Source of the DNA: CALMEC01 sp964434425
GTDB lineage: Bacteria; Actinomycetota; Thermoleophilia; Miltoncostaeales; Miltoncostaeaceae
Direction: 5' to 3'
Length of the DNA stretch: 64,000 nucleotides
NCBI GenBank assembly: GCA_964434425.1
Contig: CAYSVH010000005.1
Coordinates: 1-64,000, forward strand
Within the stretch, counting starts at the first letter, position 1. The number at the start of each line of letters is the position of its first letter. Shown here in pieces: positions 17,177 to 25,888 of this stretch. Under the pieces are notes generated by a model. The model was given only the letters and a program-made list of their open reading frames with translations. It had not been told where the DNA came from and searched no databases. The position numbers and the translations under genes are program-made.

Positions 17177-17602
17177 TCAGAAGTAGTAGAGGGCGCGGTC
17201 CCGTCGATAGGCGAAGAACGCGCAGGCGATCAGGAGGAGCCCGGCGGCGATGGTCACATACAGGCCGGCACCCGTCGACGCGTGGGCCAGACCCTGCCCC
17301 TCGGCGGTCAGCTGCGTCACCGCGTCCCGGCTCGACGAAAGCTGATCGAACCCGATCACCGTGATGACCAGACCACCGGCTCCGGCGGTCATCGCGGGCC
17401 AGAGCTTCTCCCTCTCAAGGGCCAGGAAGATGACGGTGAGCACGCCGATGCCGGCGGTGATGACCCCGCTGCGCCCGCCGTCGATCCCGTTCACGTTGAG
17501 GCGCCCGAACGCGGTCAGCACGGTCTCCCAGGGGAGGAAGGCGCCGACCACGGCTCCCACGGCCGCGATGATCGCGACGATCCGCTCCTTCTCGTGCTCC
17601 AC
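17177..17602 (-). CDS. Four-helix membrane protein of unknown function
   Basis: A 141-residue protein with four predicted membrane helices, ending RDRALYYF. I chose the GTG at 17602 because a GGGAG ribosome site lies about eight bases upstream and the sequence before it is not protein-like. I do not recognise the family, though small four-helix proteins with an FLPWETV segment after helix one are common in actinobacteria. It converges on cysH. Confidence 0.75.
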   Translation of the reverse strand: MEHEKERIVAIIAAVGAVVGAFLPWETVLTAFGRLNVNGIDGGRSGVITAGIGVLTVIFLALEREKLWPAMTAGAGGLVITVIGFDQLSSSRDAVTQLTAEGQGLAHASTGAGLYVTIAAGLLLIACAFFAYRRDRALYYF

Positions 17603-17824
17603 GGCATGCTCCCTTTCGGTCCGGACGGGACCGCCATCCCATCCCCGGTGTGATCGGCAGCTGGGACCGGAACCTGAGATCGTCGGCCGGTAAGCCCGGC
17701 GCTCCACCCGCTCCCTGGCGAAGGGTGAACCGACGATCAGGTTCTCTGTGACTCCCGGCCGCCGATCGGAACCGTGTGTCCACGCCGGGCTCTGGGCGGT
17801 CCGTGAGAACGCCCGCCCAGGCGG

Positions 17825-18727
17825 CTACGACGACACCCGTGTCGCATCCGGCTCCTGCCGGTCCACTGCTCCTCCGTCGGCCCGGGGAGGGGTGAGGGCC
17901 GCGGCCACGATCACGAGAAGGAAGGCGCCGACCCGCACGGCGATGTGCAGTGGTTCGTCGGGGAAGGGTTCGTCAAAGACGATGGAACCCGACGCGATCG
18001 TCGTGATGTTCGCCGCGGCGGCCGTGACCGTGATGACCGCGACCGCCGGGCCGATCTGGAGGCTGCGGGCCGACACCGTCAGGCCCACCAGCGAGGCGGC
18101 GATGACGATCAGCACGAACGGGTTGAGGAACGTGGCGGCGAGGCCCTCGTCGAAGTGGCTCGTGAGCGCCTTGATCGCCACGTCCGAGGCACCCCACAGA
18201 AGGCCCGCCGCCACGCCGAGGAGCGGACCGCCGTGCGGGATCTCGCGTGACAGCAGGGCCGCGCCGAGCCCGATGAGTATCGCGATGCCCGTATAGGTGA
18301 GAAGGATGGGCCACTCGTAGTCGTGATGCGCCGAGGCACCCGCCTCGGCGTCGAGGGACGCGGCGAGCACGGCCAGCCCGAGTGCCGCCAGTGCCACGCC
18401 GATCCACTCGCGCCGCGTCACGGTGAGCCCGAAGACGCGGTCGGCGAACACCGTGAGGAACACCAGCCCTCCCGCGATGACGGCCTGCCCCAGCGAGATG
18501 GGAGCGAGAGCCAGCGCCGCCACGTGAAAGCCCCAGGACCCCATGGCGACGAGGATCCCGGCGGTGTACCACCTCGATCGGAACAGGCGCAGCGACGAGC
18601 GCACGGGCTGGGACACCACGATCTGCGGTGCGTTGACCGCCCCTCGGTGCTTCATGAGGAATCCGACGACCGACGTGACGGCGGTGAGGAGGGCGAAGAC
18701 CAGACCGATGACGACGGACGTGCTCAT
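17825..18727 (-). CDS. DMT superfamily (EamA-like) transporter
   Basis: A 300-residue protein with about nine or ten membrane helices in two half-repeats, the drug/metabolite transporter arrangement. Typical loop motifs are GSWGFHVAALALAPISLGQA and LLWGASDVAIKALT. Substrate cannot be predicted. The ATG at 18727 starts just before the first helix. It is divergent from the lipoprotein gene at 18810. Confidence 0.85.
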   Translation of the reverse strand: MSTSVVIGLVFALLTAVTSVVGFLMKHRGAVNAPQIVVSQPVRSSLRLFRSRWYTAGILVAMGSWGFHVAALALAPISLGQAVIAGGLVFLTVFADRVFGLTVTRREWIGVALAALGLAVLAASLDAEAGASAHHDYEWPILLTYTGIAILIGLGAALLSREIPHGGPLLGVAAGLLWGASDVAIKALTSHFDEGLAATFLNPFVLIVIAASLVGLTVSARSLQIGPAVAVITVTAAAANITTIASGSIVFDEPFPDEPLHIAVRVGAFLLVIVAAALTPPRADGGAVDRQEPDATRVSS

Positions 18728-18809
18728 GTCGCCGGGGATGTTCCCAGATCGGGGACCCCGCACCGCGGACGTCCGTTCGGGCTCCGCGTGCGTCGATATG
18801 GTGGCCGTC

Positions 18810-20291
18810 ATGCGCCTTCGCCGACCGACACCCCTCGCGACCGCCCTTCTCGCCTGCCTCGCCATCGCCGGTTGTGGCGGTGGCGATGACTCCCCGACCA
18901 CCACGGATCAGCAGGGTGACGACGCGAACAACCTGAGCTCGCCGCTCGCGGCGATTCAGGATGACCGCGTCCTCCACGATCCGCCGCCCGGCCAGGACGT
19001 GGCGGCGTTCCTCGATGAGCGCATGGCGTACATGGCCCGGGTCGGAGGTTCGGTGACGCGGGTCGACCTCCTCTGGAGCCGTGTGGCGACGGCCGAGCCC
19101 GCAGATGCGGAGGACCCGGACGACCCGGCCTACGACTGGAGCCGCTACGACGCGATCGTCGACGCGGCCAACCGCCACAACGTGAAGATCCAGTTCACCA
19201 TCTGGTCGACCCCCGCGTGGGCGGCCGACCCGGCCACGCCGGAGACCGTCGACGGCGACCCGCCCGGCGGGGCGTGGGGCAACCGGCGGCCCGTCACCGC
19301 CGAGGCGTTCGGGAGGTTCGGTGCGGCGGCCGCGAAGCGGTACGCACCCAAGGGCGTCCACATGTGGGAGGCGTGGAACGAGTCGAACCACAACTTCTAC
19401 CTTCGTCCCCAGTACGAGCAGAGGGACGGTCAATGGGTGGCCATCGGCCCGGCGACCTACGCCGCCATGTTGAACGAGTTCCGCGACCGCGTGAAGAAGG
19501 TGGACTCGGAGGCCCAGATCGCCGGGGCGGTCATGGCTCCCCGTGGAGACCGCTGCGGGCTCTCCTGCCCGGACACCGAGAGCGAGCCGAATCGGCTGTC
19601 GCCCCAGGACTTCCTGAAGGGGCTCGACGAGGCCGGCCGGCCCGACATGGACGCCGTCGGCCACCACCCGTACCCGACGGGCCGGCCCACGCCGAAGGGA
19701 TCGCCCACGGCGATCGACCTGACGAACTTCGAGGACCTCTTCACGGCGATCGACGCGACGTACCTCAGGGGCAAGCCGGTCTGGGCGACCGAGTACGGGT
19801 GGCAGACGGTTCCGTCCGACGTGATGACGTTCACCGTGACACCGCAGCAGCAGGCCGAGAACGTGGTCCACGCCTTCACCATCCTCCGGGCGAACCCCCG
19901 CGTGCGGATGGGCACCTACTACTTCGTCCAGGACAACGGTCAGTTCAACACCGGCCTTCGTGACCAGGAGGGTACGGCCAAGCCGGCGGCCGCGGCCTTC
20001 GCGCTCCCCATGGAGGCCACTCCGCGAACCGTCGCCTCCGGCGGTCCGGTCACCGTGACCGGACAGGTCCGCCCTCACGGGAAGGCGACGGAGGTGATCA
20101 TCCAGTGGCGCGCCGTGGACGAAAACACGTGGAGGGAACTCCGCACCGTCCCGACGGGCGAGGACGGCACCTTCCAGGTCGTGCTGCGCCCGACCGAGTC
20201 GGTGGTCATCCGGCCGTACTGGAAAGGGAATGCCCGCAACGGTCAGAGCGTCGAATGGACGGGTCTGGAGATCCCGCTGGCGATCCGCTAG
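18810..20291 (+). CDS. Secreted glycoside hydrolase-like lipoprotein (GH39/GH5-like TIM barrel)
   Basis: 493 residues. A lipoprotein signal peptide ends in LAIAGC (Cys about residue 25). The barrel has WNES (candidate acid/base Glu about 190) and ATEYGWQT (candidate nucleophile Glu about 329), with VGHHPY between, the order seen in clan A glycosidases. A C-terminal beta-sandwich of about 85 residues follows residue 408 (VTVTGQVRP). It probably acts on extracellular or surface polysaccharide; the substrate is unknown. Its stop codon shares a base with repeat copy C. Confidence 0.82.
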   Translation: MRLRRPTPLATALLACLAIAGCGGGDDSPTTTDQQGDDANNLSSPLAAIQDDRVLHDPPPGQDVAAFLDERMAYMARVGGSVTRVDLLWSRVATAEPADAEDPDDPAYDWSRYDAIVDAANRHNVKIQFTIWSTPAWAADPATPETVDGDPPGGAWGNRRPVTAEAFGRFGAAAAKRYAPKGVHMWEAWNESNHNFYLRPQYEQRDGQWVAIGPATYAAMLNEFRDRVKKVDSEAQIAGAVMAPRGDRCGLSCPDTESEPNRLSPQDFLKGLDEAGRPDMDAVGHHPYPTGRPTPKGSPTAIDLTNFEDLFTAIDATYLRGKPVWATEYGWQTVPSDVMTFTVTPQQQAENVVHAFTILRANPRVRMGTYYFVQDNGQFNTGLRDQEGTAKPAAAAFALPMEATPRTVASGGPVTVTGQVRPHGKATEVIIQWRAVDENTWRELRTVPTGEDGTFQVVLRPTESVVIRPYWKGNARNGQSVEWTGLEIPLAIR

Positions 20292-20453
20292 ATGGTTGGT
20301 TCCACGGGATCGTGGATGTGGGGTGCGGTCATGGTGGATGCGGGGCGTCGTCGGGCGCCGATGGTCAGGGTGGTGTCCTTCCCGAGTCGCCCGGTGGCGT
20401 ATCCGCGCCGCCGGGGGCGTGCACCACGCCGCGAGACCGTGGAACCAATCATC
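20291..20453. repeat. Interspersed palindromic element, copy C
   Basis: 163 bp, ends GATGGTTGGTTCCAC and GTGGAACCAATCATC, interior reverse-complementary to copies A, B and E. It begins on the last base of the lipoprotein stop codon. Only two bases separate it from copy D. Confidence 0.88.
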
Positions 20454-20455
20454 GG

Positions 20456-20648
20456 GATGGTTGGTTCCACGGGATCGTGGATGTGGGGTGCGGTCATGGT
20501 GGATGCGGGGTGACGCCGGGCGCCGATGGTCAGGGTGGTGTCCTTCCCGAGTCGCCCGGTGGCTGGCCAGGGGCGGGCGGGTGGATCGAGAGCGCATCCG
20601 CGCCGCCGGGGGCACACACCACGCCGCGAGACCGTGGAATCAACCGTC
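20456..20648. repeat. Interspersed palindromic element, copy D
   Basis: 193 bp in the same orientation as copy C, ends GATGGTTGGTTCCAC and GTGGAATCAACCGTC. It retains the interior block containing GGGCGGGCGGGTGGATC that copy C lacks, so the tandem pair differ by a 30-bp internal deletion. Confidence 0.88.
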
Positions 20649-20676
20649 GAGACCGGCCGTCCGGTGGACCGGTTGC

Positions 20677-20682
20677 TAGCGT
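20677..20682 (+). promoter_or_regulatory. Possible -10 for ahcY
   Basis: TAGCGT about 48 bases before the ATG, giving a leader of about 40 bases with GAGGAGA as the ribosome site. Just downstream of copy D. Confidence 0.35.
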
Positions 20683-20730
20683 TCGCCGCCGCAGAATCCG
20701 CGATTCACGGGAAGAGCCCGAGGAGATTTC

Positions 20731-22182
<1,452 letters not shown>

Positions 22183-22220
22183 GTTCGCGGACCGTACGGC
22201 AGACGGCTCGGCACGCGGAG

Positions 22221-22886
22221 ATGTCACTCGACTACTCCCGCGTCCGGGCCGTCCTGTTCGACATCGACGGCACCCTCCGTGACACGGACGATGAGCTCGT
22301 CCACGCGACCGAGAGGGTGCTGCGGCGCATCGTCGGCTCGCGACGCGCGGCCCGCTGGGCCCGCCCCGTCGTCGTGTGGGTCGAGCACCGGGCCCAGGCC
22401 GTTCTGGGCCTGGCCGACCGCCTGCACGTCGACGGGCCGATCAACCGGCTGATCGACTGGCTCGCCCCGCGCGGGCAGACCAGCATCGTCGCGGATGCGC
22501 GGGAGTCCCTCGAACGCCTTCACGACGTCGTGCGGATCGGGGTGGTGTCGGCGGGACCCACCCGGCAGGTCGAGCGCTTTCTCGATCAGCACGCCCTGCG
22601 TTCCTACATGGACGTCGTCGTGACCAGCCAGACCCACCGCCGCATCAAACCCCACGCGGAACCGGTGCTCGGTGCGCTGGAGGAACTGGGCGTGGAGGCC
22701 GCCGACGCGGTGATGGTGGGGGACACCACCGTCGACGTCAAGGCGGGGAAGGCCGCGGGTACCCAGACGTACGCGGTGCTGACGGGATTCGGCCGCAGGC
22801 GTGACCTGGAGCGGCACGGTGCGGACGAGATCGCCGGCTCGTTCACGCCCCTGGTCGCCGGTATCCTGGCCCACCAGGGCGACTGA
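22221..22886 (+). CDS. HAD-family hydrolase (phosphoglycolate phosphatase-like)
   Basis: A 221-residue cytoplasmic phosphatase. Motif I is FDIDGTLRDTDDE (residues 13-25), motif II the Ser in VVSAGP, motif III the Lys in RIKPHAEP, and motif IV VMVGDTTVDVKAG. A helical cap lies between motifs I and II (about residues 30-90), the class C1 arrangement. The substrate is not predictable. It follows ahcY by 38 bases and may share its transcript. Confidence 0.88.
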   Translation: MSLDYSRVRAVLFDIDGTLRDTDDELVHATERVLRRIVGSRRAARWARPVVVWVEHRAQAVLGLADRLHVDGPINRLIDWLAPRGQTSIVADARESLERLHDVVRIGVVSAGPTRQVERFLDQHALRSYMDVVVTSQTHRRIKPHAEPVLGALEELGVEAADAVMVGDTTVDVKAGKAAGTQTYAVLTGFGRRRDLERHGADEIAGSFTPLVAGILAHQGD

Positions 22887-22892
22887 GGTGGC

Positions 22893-23672
22893 GTGAGGCG
22901 GATTCTCGGCATCCTCCTGCTCGCGGTGGCGCTCGCCGGCTGCGGCGGCACCGCTGCGCCCGAGACGACGGCCCGCGAGGTGGTCGCCGGTTCGTACACG
23001 GTCGTCGACCGCCATCCGCACGATCCCGAGGCGTTCACGCAGGGGCTTCTCGTGGACGACGGGGAGTTCGTCGAGGGGACGGGCCTCGAGGGGCGGTCCG
23101 AGATCCGTCGCGTCACCATCACGACGGGACGCGTGCGCATGCGGCGCGCGCTTCCGCCCACCTTCTTCGGTGAGGGCGTCGCCGTTCACGGGGACCGCAT
23201 CCATCAGCTCACATGGCGTGACGGCGTCGGTCTCATCTGGGATCGCACCCGCCTCGCACCCGCGGGGCGCTGGACCTACGAAGGAGAGGGCTGGGGCCTC
23301 ACGACCATGGGTGACGAGCTGGTCATGTCGGACGGCACGAGCACACTGCGCATCCTCGACCCGCGCTCACGTGAGGAGATCCGCCGCGTTGATGTGACGC
23401 GGGACGGTGCGCCACAGGTGGATCTGAACGAACTCGAGTACCTGGGCGACGGCCGCGTCGCGGCCAACGTCTGGATGACGACGACCATCGTCGTCATCGA
23501 CGTGGCGACGGGCCGGGTGACCCACACGCTCGACGTGGCCGCGCTCGCGGCCGAGCAGCCATCGGAGGCCAACGAGACGAACGGCATCGCCGTCGATCCC
23601 GAGACCGGAGACTGGTACGTCACCGGGAAGAACTGGCCGAACCTCTACCGGATCCGGGTCGACCTGCCCTGA
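22893..23672 (+). CDS. Glutaminyl-peptide cyclotransferase, lipoprotein (plant-type, beta-propeller)
   Basis: 259 residues. A lipoprotein signal peptide ends in VALAGC (Cys about residue 17). The rest matches the Glu_cyclase_2 family along its length: AFTQGLLVDDGEFVEGTGL, IHQLTWRDG, GWGLTTMGDELVMSDG, LNELEYL, NVWMTT, NGIAVDPETG and VTGKNWPNLY. Such enzymes convert N-terminal glutamine to pyroglutamate. Anchored outside the membrane, it may protect secreted proteins. GTG start six bases after the HAD gene stop, so probably one operon. Confidence 0.9.
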   Translation: MRRILGILLLAVALAGCGGTAAPETTAREVVAGSYTVVDRHPHDPEAFTQGLLVDDGEFVEGTGLEGRSEIRRVTITTGRVRMRRALPPTFFGEGVAVHGDRIHQLTWRDGVGLIWDRTRLAPAGRWTYEGEGWGLTTMGDELVMSDGTSTLRILDPRSREEIRRVDVTRDGAPQVDLNELEYLGDGRVAANVWMTTTIVVIDVATGRVTHTLDVAALAAEQPSEANETNGIAVDPETGDWYVTGKNWPNLYRIRVDLP

Positions 23673-23776
23673 CCGCCTGTCACCTCGGGGCCGGATCGGC
23701 CTCGGTTGCTGCGCGCGCGCATGACGCATCACTGCCGTCGACCGAGCGGACGAACGGACCCGGCCGAACGGGCATG

Positions 23777-23820
23777 AAAAAGCGGCGCCGCGGCGAGCAC
23801 GAAGCCCTCCGCGACGCCGC
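23777..23820 (-). terminator. Rho-independent terminator of rpsD
   Basis: Read on the minus strand, GCGGCGTCGCGG pairs with CCGCGGCGCCGC (one mismatch) around a 15-base loop, followed directly by TTTTT. It starts nine bases after the rpsD stop and is the clearest intrinsic terminator in the window. Confidence 0.9.
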
Positions 23821-23828
23821 GAGGCGAT

Positions 23829-24458
23829 CTACCTGCGGGAGTAGAACTCCACGATGAGCTGTTCCTCGATGGGCACCTGGATCTCGGAACGCGACGGCAG
23901 GTGCAGGACGCGGCCCTGGAGTCCGTCGAGGTCGGCCTCGAGCCAGGGTGCCATGGTGCCGAGAAGCTCGGTCGCCTGACGGGCGAGCGGCTCGACGGGG
24001 CTCTGCGGCTTCAGCTGGATCGTCTGGCCCGGCGTCACCGGGTAGGACGCGATGTCGACGCGACGTCCGTCCACCAGGATGTGCCCGTGCCCGACGAACT
24101 GACGCGCCTGTGCCCGGGTGGACGCGATGCCCAGCCGGTAGACGACGTTGTCGAGCCGGCGCTCCAGTGCCACGAGCAGTGCGTCACCGGTCATCTGCCG
24201 GGAGCGCTGCGCCCCCTTGATGTACCGGCGGAACTGCTTCTCGCGCACACCGTAGTAGCGCTTGCAGAGCTGCTTCGCACGAAGCTGCTGGCCGTAGACC
24301 GACTGCTTCCGCTGACGGGCACCACCGTGCTCGCCGGGCGGAAGAGGTCCGCGTCGTTCAAGCGCCGACTTACCGTTGTGGGCGCGAAGTCCTTTGAGGT
24401 AGAGCTCGACTCCTTCGCGTCGCGAGAGTCGCTCGACCGGTCCTGTGTGTCTCCCCAT
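23829..24458 (-). CDS. rpsD: 30S ribosomal protein S4
   Basis: A 209-residue primary 16S rRNA-binding protein. It has the N-terminal MGRHTGPVERLSRREG, PPGEHG, the KQFRRYI region and the S4 RNA-binding domain RLDNVVYRLGIASTRAQARQ with FVGHGHILVDGRRV. The cysteines of the zinc-binding form are replaced (VERLS), so this is the zinc-free type. It stands alone with its own terminator instead of in the rpsM-rpsK-rpoA cluster, a position seen in several bacterial groups. Confidence 0.97.
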   Translation of the reverse strand: MGRHTGPVERLSRREGVELYLKGLRAHNGKSALERRGPLPPGEHGGARQRKQSVYGQQLRAKQLCKRYYGVREKQFRRYIKGAQRSRQMTGDALLVALERRLDNVVYRLGIASTRAQARQFVGHGHILVDGRRVDIASYPVTPGQTIQLKPQSPVEPLARQATELLGTMAPWLEADLDGLQGRVLHLPSRSEIQVPIEEQLIVEFYSRR

Positions 24459-24467
24459 AGACGCGGC

Positions 24468-24473
24468 AGCCTA
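24468..24473 (-). promoter_or_regulatory. Probable -10 of rpsD
   Basis: Minus-strand TAGGCT ends nine bases before the ATG, so the transcript should be almost leaderless. No Shine-Dalgarno sequence is visible. Confidence 0.45.
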
Positions 24474-24613
24474 CCAGATCCCAGGGCGTGAAAACCCGCT
24501 CAGGTCGGCACAACCCGAGTGGGATACGCGCGAGGGACTCTACTCCTCGGGGTGGGCCGGGTGCAAAGGCGGTGAACACCGGGGCGGGTGGGGCTGTCCA
24601 TCCGCCCCCCGAC

Positions 24614-24641
24614 CGTACGCCGGGCGGACACCCGGCGTACG
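24614..24641 (-). terminator. Hairpin downstream of the HdeD-like gene
   Basis: Perfect 11-bp arms CGTACGCCGGG and CCCGGCGTACG with a six-base loop, 39 bases after the minus-strand stop at 24680. No T-run. The remaining gap to rpsD (24474-24613) shows nothing else. Confidence 0.55.
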
Positions 24642-24679
24642 TGCTTCCTTCCGTCGCGTCCGGTGCGTCGTCCGCGAAG

Positions 24680-25243
24680 TCAGGCCTCGCGGGTGCGCCG
24701 GCGCAGTTCCAGGGAGATGACCACGAGGGCGATACCCCGGAAGAGAAGTGCCACGGCGAGGAACGTACCGAGGATCCAGAACGAACCGACCGGAAGGGTC
24801 CCGAAGAGGACCACGCCCAGGACCAGGCTCACGAGGCTCGATGCCAGCCACCAGCCCCAGTCCGGGCCGCGCAGCACGAGACTGAAGATCGTCCCGATCA
24901 GACCGTCGACGATCAGCCAGAGGACGAGGATGGTCGCAAGGGTGACGGTTCCGGCCAGCGGACGGAAGATGAGAAGCAGGCCGGCGCCCACCGCGAGGAG
25001 CCCGAGGATCAGGTTCACCCACAGGCCACCCTCCCGGCGGTGCGCGATCCCGGCGACGATTCCGATGATCCCGGAGGCGAGCACGATCCATCCGAGCAGG
25101 ACGGTCACGGCGAGTCCGGCGGCGGCGGGCACGGTGAACATGAGGATGCTGATCAGGATCATCGTGATCCCGGCGGCGAGACCGAGTCCCCAGTCCCGGT
25201 TGTTCCCGTAGTCCATGGCGTCGGGTGCTGTTGTCGATGTCAT
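24680..25243 (-). CDS. HdeD/DUF308-family membrane protein
   Basis: A 187-residue protein with six predicted membrane helices as three hairpins, the usual layout of HdeD-related proteins; GLLLIFRPLAGTVTLA and LFRGI are characteristic. HdeD is linked to acid resistance in enterobacteria, but the function of actinobacterial members is not known. The ATG at 25243 has GAAGAG just before it. The lipoprotein gene at 25260 lies 16 bases upstream on the same strand, so they form a pair. Confidence 0.8.
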   Translation of the reverse strand: MTSTTAPDAMDYGNNRDWGLGLAAGITMILISILMFTVPAAAGLAVTVLLGWIVLASGIIGIVAGIAHRREGGLWVNLILGLLAVGAGLLLIFRPLAGTVTLATILVLWLIVDGLIGTIFSLVLRGPDWGWWLASSLVSLVLGVVLFGTLPVGSFWILGTFLAVALLFRGIALVVISLELRRRTREA

Positions 25244-25259
25244 CTCTTCACGCCCTCTC

Positions 25260-25685
25260 TCAGTTGCCCGTGTCGGGGCATTTGATCGCGTCGACGAGCT
25301 TGGTGGTCGACGTGTCGAACCGGGTGAGATCCGCCTGGAGCTGCGTCCGCGCGGCACGGAGTTCGCTCACGTTGTCGATGTCGTCGACGGTCGCGCGGAT
25401 GTCGTCCCAGGCGTCGGAGACGTCATCGAAATGCGAGGCACCCGCGTTGGCCGCCGAGTCCTGCAGGTGGCGCCACGATTCGCGGACGTTCTCGCGCGCC
25501 TGACGGAATCCCGCCAGGTCGGTCAGCGGAGACGTCTCGCTGAGGATCGTCACGTTCGCGCGGAAGGACGCGAGGTCGGCGCAGAGTGCCTGTTCCGCGG
25601 TTTTCTGGGATTCGCCGCAGCCGGCGCCGACCGTCACCGCTGCGGCGAGGACCGCCACGGAGACGAGGAGCTTTCGAGCGTGCAT
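25260..25685 (-). CDS. Small helical lipoprotein of unknown function
   Basis: 141 residues with a lipobox ending VGAGC (Cys about residue 23). The mature part is predicted all-helical and acidic, with a Cys in ALCADL and another in IKCPDTG that could pair. No family is recognised. It lies directly upstream of the HdeD-like gene and is likely co-transcribed. Confidence 0.75.
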   Translation of the reverse strand: MHARKLLVSVAVLAAAVTVGAGCGESQKTAEQALCADLASFRANVTILSETSPLTDLAGFRQARENVRESWRHLQDSAANAGASHFDDVSDAWDDIRATVDDIDNVSELRAARTQLQADLTRFDTSTTKLVDAIKCPDTGN

Positions 25686-25860
25686 GGTCTTCCTCTCGGG
25701 ATGAAGTGCGTCAAACGCACACGGGGCACTCGGCCACGCGGTCCGAATCTACCGCAAGCGGTGTCCGGGCCTGGCGGCGTTCAGCCACCGCGACGGGGGA
25801 GGGGCCCGAACACGTCATGCCGACAGGAGCGCCGTGGCGGGTATGGGCCGCTATCTCCTC

Positions 25861-25888
25861 GATGGCTGATCCCATCGAACCAGCCATC
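25861..25888. repeat. Collapsed interspersed element, copy F
   Basis: 28 bp in which the two ends, GATGGCTG and CAGCCATC, are joined by 12 bases with the whole interior missing. The right edge touches the stop codon of the NhaA-DsbA gene (25888-25890), so it could also act as a weak terminator hairpin for that gene. Confidence 0.6.

Noticed and set aside
17973..20615. 880-codon minus-strand frame opposite the glycosidase-like lipoprotein
   Set aside because: Low-complexity translation; the plus strand has a signal peptide and catalytic motifs.
20650..20730. SAH or SAM riboswitch upstream of ahcY
   Set aside because: The leader is only about 40 bases and I see no conserved aptamer core; repeat copy D ends just upstream.
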